A stretch of DNA of 64,000 bases from Devosia sp. 66-22 (GCA_001899065.1 MKUZ01000017.1:310001-374000), one strand, 5' to 3'. Counted from the first letter of the stretch, positions 48,822-57,196 are shown. Program-made: numbers and translations. The notes: generated by a model not told the origin, from the letters alone.

Positions 48822-50540
48822 TCATTCCGCTGCCTCCAGTTCGCGTTCCCCGGCCGGCGCCAGCGCCTCGGCGAGCAGCGCGTCGAGCAGGCGGCGGCGG
48901 GTGGCGGCGTTGGCGGTGAGGCTCGCCTCCAGCCGATCGCAGAGCGCCATCAGCACATCGACCTTGGCGACGATGCGGTACTGTTCGGCGAGCGGTGGGA
49001 TCGGCGCGAGGAAGTTCCGAAGGGGCCGAAGCGCGATTGTCGGTTGCGCGGTCCCCGTAGTGCTGCGCGTCGCCTGATCGTAAACCAACGGCGAAGCAAG
49101 AAGGGCCATTAGGAAGCGCACGCTCATCGCTTCGACCGGCTTTAGGATCGCTATGTGCCGCTGTACACAGAAGGCGCGATCGGTCTCAACAAGCGCGGGC
49201 CGACCATAGGTCGCGCCGACAACTGTATAGAGGATGTCGCCCTTGGCGGGCGTTCGATAGGGCGCGAGCGACTTGAAATAGGCTTCCGGCACCAGCCGGC
49301 AGCCGGTGAAGTCGAGGCGCCCGGTAGTGACATTCCCAATCGTCAGAAACGCCACGCCTTTGTCGGCTTTCGGCGGTGGCTGGTGGTCGCCATCGGTGAT
49401 CACCTTGAACAAGGCGCTTAGGCGCGCCCATTCCCAACTACTAGGGGCGGCGAACGCCAGATCGTCATCCGAGATTGGATCAGCCTGCGCTTGACCAATT
49501 CGGTTGGCTTTGCCGTAGGCGGCAATCTCCTTCGCGATCCGCTTCAACAGTTCCGATGCCGGTTCGTCGCCCGCATCCTGCGGCACAAGCTTGCCGCGCA
49601 CGGCGAGGTTGAGAATGGTCTGGCGCAGGCGCTTGATCTGGTCGGGGCGTGTGGTGAGCGCCGGCAGCGCGTCGAGGGCGAAGCGGGCGTCGGCCTCGAA
49701 AGTTTCTGGATTGGGCGCGTTGAGGCGGGCGAGGCTCGCCGCCGTCAGCCGGTCGCGCACCGCCTCGCGGCCCGCCCGCGCCGCCTCCAGCCGGTCGCAC
49801 AGGCCCATCAACTGATCGACCTTGGCGACGATGCGGCGCTGTTCGGCGAGGGGTGGGAGGGGAAAGGGCGCGACGATTGCGTCTGGCGTCCGCAGGCGTG
49901 GCATCTTGGTGCCTCGCCCCAATCGTTCGACATAGGCCACGAAGTCCGGGCGGCGAAATGCTAGGGCGCAATATTCCGGGCATAGCCTAAGAAGCGGACG
50001 GATTGCGACGATCTCAGTTGTCGAATAGCCGGGCTCATCGGCGACCACCACCTTGTTCAGATAGGGGCGCAGTTTGCCGTAAAGAATGTCACCGGGTTCA
50101 AACTCGGATTTCGTGCTTTGCGAATCTCGATCGCTGACACGCAGGCGTTCGATGATCCTCGACGTATCCTTCTCGATGTCCTCAAGCTCCAGAAGCCATC
50201 GCGATTGATCCAACTCCTTCGGATCGCGCTTTGTCCCGGCATCGTAGTCGAAGATGTCGCCGACACGCACCCAAGCCCAAGTCCTCGGCAATACGTAAAG
50301 CGCTTCGGCATCTGTGATCGGCTCAAGCGTTGGCGGCTTTCTGATATCGCCCGCCTTCGCCAGCCGCGCCTTTTCCTTGGCGATCCGCTTTAGCAGGTCC
50401 GACGCCGGTTCGTCGCTCGCATCCTGCGGCACCAGCTTTCCGCGCACGGCCAGATCGAGAATGAAGCGGCGCAGCCGGGCAATCGCGTCGGGCGTGTCGG
50501 CGATCCGCTCATAATGCAGCAAAAGGCGTTCCGCGTTCAT
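48822..50540 (-). CDS. hsdS: Type I restriction-modification specificity subunit
   Basis: HsdS reads the bipartite DNA target for a type I restriction complex. The 572-residue protein has two target-recognition domains, each ending in a conserved helix (PPLAEQRRIVAKVDQLMGLCDRLEA and PPLAEQYRIVAKVDVLMALC). Each is preceded by a near-identical spacer, LAVRGKLVPQDA followed by EPAS and LLKRIAKE, near residues 29-55 and 318-345. This internal repeat is characteristic of HsdS. It is the last gene of hsdR-hsdM-hsdS and overlaps hsdM by 4 bases. Confidence 0.93.
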   Translation of the reverse strand: MNAERLLLHYERIADTPDAIARLRRFILDLAVRGKLVPQDASDEPASDLLKRIAKEKARLAKAGDIRKPPTLEPITDAEALYVLPRTWAWVRVGDIFDYDAGTKRDPKELDQSRWLLELEDIEKDTSRIIERLRVSDRDSQSTKSEFEPGDILYGKLRPYLNKVVVADEPGYSTTEIVAIRPLLRLCPEYCALAFRRPDFVAYVERLGRGTKMPRLRTPDAIVAPFPLPPLAEQRRIVAKVDQLMGLCDRLEAARAGREAVRDRLTAASLARLNAPNPETFEADARFALDALPALTTRPDQIKRLRQTILNLAVRGKLVPQDAGDEPASELLKRIAKEIAAYGKANRIGQAQADPISDDDLAFAAPSSWEWARLSALFKVITDGDHQPPPKADKGVAFLTIGNVTTGRLDFTGCRLVPEAYFKSLAPYRTPAKGDILYTVVGATYGRPALVETDRAFCVQRHIAILKPVEAMSVRFLMALLASPLVYDQATRSTTGTAQPTIALRPLRNFLAPIPPLAEQYRIVAKVDVLMALCDRLEASLTANAATRRRLLDALLAEALAPAGERELEAAE

Positions 50541-51994
50541 CGGGCCAGCGCCTCGACGAGTATCGCCTTCAACTGGTCGCGCAAGCCCGCCGTCTCGACC
50601 TCGGCGCGGGCAAGGTCTGCCAGCAGCGTTTCCGGGTCGCCGTGATCGTCGGCTTGCGTGTGCGGGTTCTTGATGTCGAGATTATAGCCGCGCGCCTTCA
50701 CCTCCTCGGCCGTCACGCGCCAAGCCTGCGGGGTCTCCTCCCGGCCTTTCCGCGCCTTGCCGCCCCACCAGTCGATGCAGCCTTGAAAGTGTTCCAGCCG
50801 GATCGGCTTTGTCATCGAATAGGCTTTCTGGCCTTCGGGCACGCGGTGCTCGTAGAACCAGATGTCTTTCGTCGGCGTGCCCTTATCGAAGAACAGCAGG
50901 TTGGTGCCGATCGAGGCATAGGGCTTGAACACGGAATTGGGCAGGCGGACGATGGTGTGGAGATTGCACTCCTCCATCAGATGTTCCTTGAGCCGCGTCT
51001 TGACGCCCTCGCCGAACAGCGTGCCATCGGGCAGTACCACGGCGGCGCGGCCATCCTGTTTCAGCAGACGCACGATCAGCGCCAGGAACAGGTCGGCGGT
51101 TTCCTTGGTGCGGAAGGTCGGGAAATTGTTCTCGATGCCGTCTTCCTCGCGCCCGCCGAACGGCGGATTGGTGACTACGATATCGACGCGCTCGTCCTTG
51201 CTCCACGAAATCAGCGGCCGGACCAGCGTGTTGTCGTGGCGCACGAAGCTCGGGTCCTCGATGCCGTGCAGCAGCATATTGGTGACGCACAGCATGTGCG
51301 GAAGCTGCTTCTTCTCCACCGCGCGCAGGCTCGCCTGCATGGTCTCGCGCTGCTTCGGCGTGCGGACATAGCCCTTGGCTTCCATGTGGCGGATGGCGCA
51401 GGTGAGAAACCCGCCCGTGCCGCAGGCGGGATCGAACAGGATTTCGCCGGGATGCGGATCCATGCGATCGACCATGAAGGCGGTCACGGCGCGCGGCGTA
51501 TAGTACTCGCCGGCATTCCCGGCCGATTGCAGGTCGTTGAGCAACTGCTCGTAGAACTCGCCGAAGTGCCGCCGCTCGTCGAGATTGTTGAAATCGACCT
51601 GATTGATCTTGTTCACCACCTGCCGCAGCAACTGGCCGGATTTCATGTAGTTGTGGGCGTCCTCGAACACGTCGCGCACCACGCGGCGGCGGTCGCCCGG
51701 CTTGGCGGAAACCTGCAATCCCTTCAGCGCCGGAAACAGCTCGTCGTTGACGAAATCGAGCAACGCTTGCCCGGTGATGCCTTCCGGGTCCGCCGCCCAG
51801 TTGCGCCACTGGAAACGCTCGGGGATCGGCGAGCGATAGCCGTCCTTGGTGATTTCGAGTTCCTGATCCTGATCGTCGATGATCTTGAGGAAGAACAGCC
51901 AGGTGAGCTGACTGATGCGCTGCGCATCGCCATCCACGCCCACGTCCTGGCGCATGATGTCCTGAATGGATTTGACGGTGGTGCGGACGATCAT
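50537..51994 (-). CDS. hsdM: Type I restriction-modification DNA methyltransferase subunit
   Basis: The 485-residue N6-adenine methyltransferase has an N-terminal helical HsdM domain (about 1-145). The SAM-binding FDPACGTGGFLTCAIRHM near 190 and the catalytic NPPFGG near 275 follow. Those two motifs define a gamma-type N6-adenine MTase. With HsdS it methylates the host target sites, and with HsdR it cuts unmethylated DNA. It lies 3 bases after hsdR. Confidence 0.95.
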   Translation of the reverse strand: MIVRTTVKSIQDIMRQDVGVDGDAQRISQLTWLFFLKIIDDQDQELEITKDGYRSPIPERFQWRNWAADPEGITGQALLDFVNDELFPALKGLQVSAKPGDRRRVVRDVFEDAHNYMKSGQLLRQVVNKINQVDFNNLDERRHFGEFYEQLLNDLQSAGNAGEYYTPRAVTAFMVDRMDPHPGEILFDPACGTGGFLTCAIRHMEAKGYVRTPKQRETMQASLRAVEKKQLPHMLCVTNMLLHGIEDPSFVRHDNTLVRPLISWSKDERVDIVVTNPPFGGREEDGIENNFPTFRTKETADLFLALIVRLLKQDGRAAVVLPDGTLFGEGVKTRLKEHLMEECNLHTIVRLPNSVFKPYASIGTNLLFFDKGTPTKDIWFYEHRVPEGQKAYSMTKPIRLEHFQGCIDWWGGKARKGREETPQAWRVTAEEVKARGYNLDIKNPHTQADDHGDPETLLADLARAEVETAGLRDQLKAILVEALAR

Positions 51995-51997
51995 GGC

Positions 51998-54433
51998 TCA
52001 AGCGGTCTCCTGATAGAGCGCGTCCTGCATCTCGTGGACGGCCTTTTCGAAACCCTCCTTGCCGCCGAACGCCTTGATGAGTTGCAAGGGCGTGCCCATG
52101 GCGGTGAAGGGCGTCACCTTCAGCACGTTGGCGTCGTCGAGATTGAGCACGCCCTCGTCGCGATACTTTTCCAGCAGCGCATCGAGCACGGCGCGGGCCT
52201 GCGGCCCATACTTCGTGAACACGTCGCGCTTCCTGACGTTCTCGGCCCGCTCGCGGCGGGTGAGCGGTTGTCTGTCGAAGGCGACGTGGCAGATCAGATC
52301 GAAGGGATCGAGGTTCTTGCCGAGTTCGTCGGCCACGGCGTCGAGCGCCAGGCCCTCGGCCTCCAGTTCCTCGATGATCGCCTGCTTGCGTTCCGCCGAT
52401 TTCCAGCGCTTGAGGAAATCGTCGAGGCTGGCGAAGCGCTTCTTCAGCGCCGTCTTGGTGAAATCGCGCAGGGATTCGGTGACAAGCTTGCCGTTCTCGT
52501 CGAGATATTCGACGCGCTCGGCGAGGATGCGAGCGCCGACGCCATCGACACAAATCTTTCGGATCGGGCCACCGGGCGGCAGCGGCAGGCCCGGCTGATC
52601 GACCACCGTTTCATCGTCGCCGGGTTCGGGCGGGATGGTGTCGTCGCCTTGCGGCGCGTCGTCGGGCGGCGTGATCGGGTCGCCTTCGCCCGGCTCGTAA
52701 ATCTGCACCGGATCGCCGTCGAAATCCGGGTCGGCGAAATGGCTGGTCGCGCCACGAAAGTCGATCAGCGTGAAATAGAACTTCTTGGTGTCTTCGTGCA
52801 CGCGAGTGCCACGCCCGACGATCTGCTTGAACTCGGTCATCGAGCCCACCGCGCGGTCGAGCACGATCAGCCGGCAGGTCTGCGCATCGACGCCGGTCGA
52901 GAGCAGCTGCGAGGTTGTCACCAGCACCGGATATTTCGATTCCGGGTCGATGAAGTTGCCGAGCTGGTCCTGGCCTTCCTTGTCGCTGCCGGTGATGCGC
53001 ATGACATAGCGCTGGTTCTCCGCGACCAGATCGGCGTTCTCGTTGACCAGCGCCTGCCGCATCCGCGCCGCGTGTTCCTCATCGACGCAGAACACGATGG
53101 TCTTCTGGAAGCGGTCACCGCTTTCCTTCAGGAACTCGCTGATCTTTCTCGCGGTCAGCACCGTGCGGTCGTCGAGCACGATGTGCCGGTCGAAATCCTT
53201 GGTGTTGTAAATGCGGTCCTCGACCTCGTTGCCGTCCCGGTCCAGTTGCCCGAGTTCGGGGCGATAGCCTTCCACGTCGCGGTCGATGTGAACCTTGATG
53301 ACCTTGTAGGGCGCGAGGAAGCCGTCGCTGATTCCCTGCTTCAGCGAATAGGTGAAAACCGGCTCGCCGAAATAATCGGTGTTGGAGACGTATTCGGTTT
53401 CCTTCGGCGTGGCGGTGAGGCCGATCTGCGTCGCGCCGGAAAAATGCGTCAGGATTTCCCGCCAGGCCGAATCCTCGGCCGCGCTGCCGCGATGGCATTC
53501 GTCGATCACGATCAGGTCGAAGAAACCGGGCGAGAACTCGCGATAGAGCTTCTGCTCCTCCTCCGGGCCGGTGATCGCCTGATAGAGCCCGAGATAGACC
53601 TCGAAGGCGGTGTCGATGCGCCGCTTCCGGTCAAGCGCCAGCGGCAGATCGACCGTGGTGCCGTCCTGCCGTTCGATCGTCTTGGCGTGGGTGGAAAGCT
53701 TCGCCATCGCCGCACCGAATGGGCGGAAATCGTTGACCATCGTCTGGTCGATCAGCACGTTGCGGTCGGCGAGGAACAGGATGCGCTTCTTGCGGCCCGC
53801 CTTCCACAGCCGCCAGATGATCTGAAACGCGGTGTAGGTCTTGCCGGTGCCGGTCGCCATCACCAGCAGCACGCGGTCGCGGCCTCTCGCGATGGCCTCG
53901 ATCGCGGCGTTGACGGCGTTCACCTGATAGTAGCGCGGGGCCTTGCCGCTGCCGTCGTCGAAATAGTCCTGAAGCACGATCTGCTCGGCTTCGGCGTCGA
54001 GGCCCTTCCAGGCGCGATAGCGCGCCCACAGATCGGCTGGCGACGGGAATGCGTCGAGCCCGAGATTCGTCTCTACCGGAACGCTTCGGCCGGTGCGGTC
54101 ATGGAACACGAAGCCGTCGCCGTTCGAGGAGAACACGAAGGGGATGTCCAGCGTCGCGGCGTAGTCGAGGCCCTGCTGGATGCCGTGGCCGACGCTGTGC
54201 GTATTGTCCTTGGCCTCGATCAGCGCGATCGGGATGTTCGGCTTGTAGTAGAGAACGAAGTCGGCCTTCTTCGCCTTGCCGCGATAGGTCATCTTGCCGC
54301 GCACGATGATCCGGCCCTTGGTGAAATAGACCTCCTCCCGAACCTGCACCATCTCGTCCCAGCCGGCCCGCTTGACGGCCGGCAGGATGAATTTCGTGCA
54401 GATATCGCGTTCGGTGAGGCTCCGTTTATCCAT
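51998..54433 (-). CDS. hsdR: Type I restriction endonuclease subunit R (helicase-nuclease)
   Basis: The product of about 811 residues has an N-terminal PD-(D/E)xK nuclease (ADFVLYYKPNIPIALIEAKD near residue 55-75). A superfamily-2 translocase follows, with Walker A MATGTGKTYTAFQI, DECHRGSA as motif II and QIVGRGTRVHEDTKKF as motif VI. The C-terminal helical domain (from about 650) contacts HsdM and HsdS. Length and layout fit an EcoEI-like HsdR. The ATG at 54433 is preferred over 54454 because MDKRSLTERDICTKF begins the conserved region. The repeat array at 54484-54549 lies upstream. Confidence 0.93.
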   Translation of the reverse strand: MDKRSLTERDICTKFILPAVKRAGWDEMVQVREEVYFTKGRIIVRGKMTYRGKAKKADFVLYYKPNIPIALIEAKDNTHSVGHGIQQGLDYAATLDIPFVFSSNGDGFVFHDRTGRSVPVETNLGLDAFPSPADLWARYRAWKGLDAEAEQIVLQDYFDDGSGKAPRYYQVNAVNAAIEAIARGRDRVLLVMATGTGKTYTAFQIIWRLWKAGRKKRILFLADRNVLIDQTMVNDFRPFGAAMAKLSTHAKTIERQDGTTVDLPLALDRKRRIDTAFEVYLGLYQAITGPEEEQKLYREFSPGFFDLIVIDECHRGSAAEDSAWREILTHFSGATQIGLTATPKETEYVSNTDYFGEPVFTYSLKQGISDGFLAPYKVIKVHIDRDVEGYRPELGQLDRDGNEVEDRIYNTKDFDRHIVLDDRTVLTARKISEFLKESGDRFQKTIVFCVDEEHAARMRQALVNENADLVAENQRYVMRITGSDKEGQDQLGNFIDPESKYPVLVTTSQLLSTGVDAQTCRLIVLDRAVGSMTEFKQIVGRGTRVHEDTKKFYFTLIDFRGATSHFADPDFDGDPVQIYEPGEGDPITPPDDAPQGDDTIPPEPGDDETVVDQPGLPLPPGGPIRKICVDGVGARILAERVEYLDENGKLVTESLRDFTKTALKKRFASLDDFLKRWKSAERKQAIIEELEAEGLALDAVADELGKNLDPFDLICHVAFDRQPLTRRERAENVRKRDVFTKYGPQARAVLDALLEKYRDEGVLNLDDANVLKVTPFTAMGTPLQLIKAFGGKEGFEKAVHEMQDALYQETA

Positions 54434-54483
54434 TCTCGCAGGCGAATCCTTCAATCGTTCAAGTCAAAATTGAGTATTGGCAC

Positions 54484-54549
54484 GGATGCGCACCGTTTGC
54501 ATCCGGGTGCGAACCCGCGAACTTGAGGGTGCGCACCCGGTTCGCACCC
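54484..54549. repeat. Four GGGTGCG-type repeats upstream of hsdR
   Basis: The 11-base units are GGATGCGCACC (54484-54494), GGGTGCGAACC (54505-54515), GGGTGCGCACC (54527-54537) and the inverted GGTTCGCACCC (54539-54549). Copies 2 and 4 form a perfect 11-base inverted repeat, and copy 3 extends to a perfect 12-base palindrome. Spacings of 21, 22 and 12 bases keep the copies near the same face of the helix, as in a multi-site operator or an iteron array. Confidence 0.6.
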
Positions 54550-54647
54550 CTGCCGCTGGCGGCGGATCGCGCCTTTGCCGCCCGCACAGGACAGGCGCCG
54601 GAAAGAACCTAAAGGCCCGCCCGCATCGGGAAAAGACGCCCACCGGC

Positions 54648-54917
54648 CTATTCCTCGCCATCCACCTGTTCGATAAGGCCCTTCATGCCGCGCAACAGCG
54701 CGATCAGGTGCCGCCGTTCGGCGATGGCCTCGGCGGTGTAACGTCCATGCTTGAGGGCGTGGCTATTGCCCTTCGGCGCGCCCTTGGCCTTGCCGCCGTG
54801 CATCCGGCAGCGCCCGTTCGCCATCGCGGGCGACTGGCACGGCGTCCCGGCCCGCGTCCGGGCGTGGCAACGCGGGCTCAGGTGCATGGGCAATCTGGCC
54901 GGCAATCTGCTTTGCAT
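54648..54917 (-). CDS. HGG-motif small cysteine protein of mobile elements
   Basis: The 89-residue protein has the pattern CHARTRAGTPCQSPAMANGRCRMHGG followed by APKGNSHALKHGRYTAEAI. Four cysteines and the HGG motif are typical of small proteins found in phages, plasmids and genomic islands; function unknown. The start at 54917 follows a GAGGA ribosome-binding site, and an alternative ATG lies at 54887. It overlaps the 3' end of the ImmA-fusion gene by 155 bases in a different frame on the same strand. Confidence 0.7.
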   Translation of the reverse strand: MQSRLPARLPMHLSPRCHARTRAGTPCQSPAMANGRCRMHGGKAKGAPKGNSHALKHGRYTAEAIAERRHLIALLRGMKGLIEQVDGEE

Positions 54918-55953
54918 AGGGTTGTTCCTCGATTTTGCTGGCGTCCCCACCCCCCGGTTGACGGGGTGCGGCGACCATGCCGACCACCGCTTGCCCGCCC
55001 GCATGGACGTGGACGTGTTCGACCGTGACCTTTTGCTGGCCCTTGCCGCGATGGCGGTTGAGGGCTTCGAGCAGCGCCGCATAGGTGCGCGACAGCTTGT
55101 TCGCCTGCGCAAGGTTCTCGCGCCGCCCCTCGAAGGTCTGTTCGCCGATCATGGCGCGCCGGTAGCATTCCATTGCGGCGTTGTGGGCGGCGACCAGTTG
55201 CGCCGCCATCATGCCTTCAAGTTCGTCCTTTGGTGCGATGCCGATCAGCGCGGCGACCGTGGCGCTCAACTGCTTGTCGCGCTCCTCCGGGCTTGAGTTC
55301 TTCAGCCACAGCGCCTGATCGTCGCTTTCGGTGAAGGCGGCACCGGGAAAGCGGTTCTCGAAGCGCGCGATCTCGACAAAGGGATGGTCGATCGGTTCGG
55401 ACGGCTGAAGCACCCGCTGCTTTCGATCGGGGAATGCCTCGTCCCAGGCGGCGAAGACCAGCTTGCGCGGCATCAGCACGCAGGAGGCATAGAGGTCTGC
55501 CTGCAATTCGATCCGCGCCTTGGCCTGGCTGGTCCGGCAGATGACGCTCGGCGGCGCGTTGCCATCGAGCATGGAAGTCTGCGCCGGGTCCTTGCCGAAC
55601 AGATGACGATGCAGACGCCAATGGCCGACCTCGTGCGCCGCCGTGTAGCGGTAGCGCCCTTCCTTGGCGGGGTTGGCATCGGGATCGAGGCTTTCGTCGA
55701 TCACGATTCGCTTCTGCTCGAAGAAGATCGCGCCGAGGATATCGGGATCGAACCCGATGCCCGAGCGCGGCACACCGAACAGCCGGTGCGTGTCGTCGAA
55801 CTCGATGCCGATCTTCAAATGCTTCTCGATGATGTCGTCGATCGCGATGGGTGCCTCGATCGTGACGCCGCGTGCATGGGCGTATTCGGCGAGAAGCGCC
55901 TGCGCGTCCTTCTCGATCGCCTCGTCGGGCACATAGGAAACGAACTTGGTCAT
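54763..55953 (-). CDS. ImmA/IrrE-type metallopeptidase fused to a mobile-element domain
   Basis: The 396-residue protein has an N-terminal ImmA/IrrE domain with zinc-protease motif TAAHEVGHWRLH (HExxH near residue 107) and IELQADLYASCVLMPR, where the third ligand lies. From about residue 223 a separate region starts (ATVAALIGIAPKDELEGMMAAQL, then a Glu/Arg-rich helix and GQQKVTVEHVHVHAGGQAVVG). I know that region as a stand-alone protein in mobile DNA. ImmA proteases cleave XRE repressors in ICEBs1-like elements. It follows the XRE gene on the same strand by 53 bases, the immR-immA order. Confidence 0.8.
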   Translation of the reverse strand: MTKFVSYVPDEAIEKDAQALLAEYAHARGVTIEAPIAIDDIIEKHLKIGIEFDDTHRLFGVPRSGIGFDPDILGAIFFEQKRIVIDESLDPDANPAKEGRYRYTAAHEVGHWRLHRHLFGKDPAQTSMLDGNAPPSVICRTSQAKARIELQADLYASCVLMPRKLVFAAWDEAFPDRKQRVLQPSEPIDHPFVEIARFENRFPGAAFTESDDQALWLKNSSPEERDKQLSATVAALIGIAPKDELEGMMAAQLVAAHNAAMECYRRAMIGEQTFEGRRENLAQANKLSRTYAALLEALNRHRGKGQQKVTVEHVHVHAGGQAVVGMVAAPRQPGGGDASKIEEQPYAKQIAGQIAHAPEPALPRPDAGRDAVPVARDGERALPDARRQGQGRAEGQ

Positions 55954-56006
55954 TGATCGCCGATCCTCATCTGCATCTTCGAAATCGTCATCGCCCGATC
56001 AGGCGT

Positions 56007-56354
56007 TCACTTGTCCTTCGCCTTCTGCGCGTTGCGGGCCAGTTTGGCGATATCGTCAGTGGTCAATCCCTTCGTGGTCCGCAGCAGCGCCGCCAGTTCC
56101 ACCGGGTGGCGCTTGATGATGTCCGACAGGTCGCTCGCCACGCGGCCCGCCCGCGCCAGCAGTTCGTCCACGTCGCAGCCGATGATCTGCGCGATCGCCT
56201 TGACCTTGTCCTCGGCCGGCGGCGCGAACTCGTCCCGCTCCACCTTCGACAGATAGGTCGGGCTCACCCCGATCATCTTCGCCATTTCACGCAGGCCGAT
56301 GTCCTTGGCCTCGCGCGCGCGGCGGACGAACTCGCCGAACTTCTCCCCTGACAT
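56007..56354 (-). CDS. XRE family repressor (ImmR-like)
   Basis: The 115-residue protein begins SGEKFGEFVRRAREAKDIGLREMA and has the XRE helix-turn-helix IGVSPTYLSKVERDEFAPPAED. A helical C-terminal region of about 50 residues follows. Small XRE proteins paired with an ImmA-type protease are the classic phage and ICE repressors; DNA damage or signalling leads to their cleavage. The ATG at 56354 has a GGGAGAG ribosome-binding site. The site at 56430-56439, shared with the recombinase upstream region, may be where it binds. Confidence 0.85.
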   Translation of the reverse strand: MSGEKFGEFVRRAREAKDIGLREMAKMIGVSPTYLSKVERDEFAPPAEDKVKAIAQIIGCDVDELLARAGRVASDLSDIIKRHPVELAALLRTTKGLTTDDIAKLARNAQKAKDK

Positions 56355-56429
56355 GCCGGTCTCTCCCGTCCCGTGTTTACGAACCACTTTACAGAGAAAT
56401 CGCCGATTCGCGCCGTGCCGTCAACTAAT

Positions 56430-56439
56430 ACCTAAACAC
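56430..56439 (-). promoter_or_regulatory. Motif shared with the recombinase upstream region
   Basis: ACCTAAACAC (GTGTTTAGGT in the direction of the XRE gene), 76 bases upstream of the XRE start, repeats the block at 46362-46371. The flanks are partly alike (TCGG two bases further out in both). Candidate XRE operator. Confidence 0.4.
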
Positions 56440-56590
56440 TCTCGGCGGATAGTGGTTCAGCGGCGAGCCGCAGCTCGCGAACGTCCTCAAGAACTCGCCT
56501 GAAATCGGGTTCCGGCGCGAAGCACATGGTTCTATAAGCGTTCAGAAACGGCAGCCAACGCGCCCCGCGCTCCGCGCAGCCCCCCGATGA
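56432..56590 (-). pseudogene. Tail of a mobile-element gene (remnant)
   Basis: The minus-strand frame reads WLPFLNAYRTMCFAPEPDFR then VLEDVRELRLAAEPLS before a stop at 56432. I recognise this ending from hypothetical proteins found in rhizobial mobile regions (a WLPFL, YRTMC, RVLE pattern), where it closes a much longer protein. Upstream of it the same frame looks non-coding (Arg/Gly/Pro-rich), so only the 3' end seems to survive. It marks an island boundary scar or an earlier insertion. Confidence 0.4.
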
Positions 56591-56763
56591 CAAAACGGTA
56601 ACCCGGGTGCCACGCCGGCGCCCCATTTCGCCATCATATGCGCCGTCGAACCAGTCGGGGGCGTGCCCCCGGCGGGATGCGGGGGGCGGTCCAGCGTCGA
56701 AACCCCCATCCCACCTGACAACCCCACATCGTGCCGGCTTCGGCCGGCCCCTATAGGATTGAC

Positions 56764-57153
56764 ATGACACGCTTCCTCTCCTGGGCGGCCGCCCTCGGCC
56801 TTGCCGCCCTGACTGCCGCGCCGGCTCTCGCGGCCTCCGCTTCCCCCGTCGGTTCGTGGGAAGTCACGACCGGCGAGGCCCGCTACAAGATCACCGCCTG
56901 CGGCGACAATGGCGAGTTGTGCGCCAAGCTAATCTGGCTGCGCGACGACCAGCGCACCGAGCAGAACCTCGCGGTGCTGAACAAATATGTGGTGCGTGGC
57001 GCCGAGCAGACCACTGCCAATGAGTGGCAGGGCAATGTGCTGTTCGACGGCAAGGCCTATGAGGGCCGCATGACGCTCAAGAGCACCAACTACATGACGC
57101 TCAAGGGCTGCTCGGGCATCCTCTGCCAGACTTACCAGCTCACGCGGATTTGA
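56764..57153 (+). CDS. DUF2147 exported protein
   Basis: The 129-residue protein has a signal peptide (TRFLSWAAALGLAALTAAPALA) and the DUF2147 pattern. SPVGSWEV opens the beta-barrel and VLFDGKAYEGRMTLKSTNYMTLKGC is the family's conserved DGK/YxGxxxL core, with LCQTYQLTR at the end. These lipocalin-like periplasmic proteins have no firm function. The ATG at 56764 is used because the signal peptide starts there. A strong terminator follows. Confidence 0.88.
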   Translation: MTRFLSWAAALGLAALTAAPALAASASPVGSWEVTTGEARYKITACGDNGELCAKLIWLRDDQRTEQNLAVLNKYVVRGAEQTTANEWQGNVLFDGKAYEGRMTLKSTNYMTLKGCSGILCQTYQLTRI

Positions 57154-57196
57154 CGGCCGGCGCAGCGGGCGCCCCGCCTGCGTCCCCATGAATGCG

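Larger units (their letters stand above)
56388..56763. other. Island edge: XRE promoter region and gene remnant
   Basis: About 376 bases without a complete gene. The left part carries the XRE upstream region, with TTGACG on the minus strand near 56417-56422 and the shared ACCTAAACAC motif at 56430-56439. The middle holds a minus-strand gene tail (56432 to about 56590). The right part leads into the DUF2147 gene. No copy of the tRNA-Gln 3' end is visible, so the right attachment site is not defined. Confidence 0.5.

Noticed and set aside
50642-54526. Very long plus-strand open frame opposite hsdM and hsdR
   Set aside because: Same artefact: the conserved HsdM and HsdR motifs lie on the other strand and the composition is unlike protein.
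44756-56763. Second copy of the tRNA-Gln 3' end as right attachment site
   Set aside because: I looked for GGTTCGAATCC or the acceptor-stem sequence near the right edge and found none, so the right end remains undefined.
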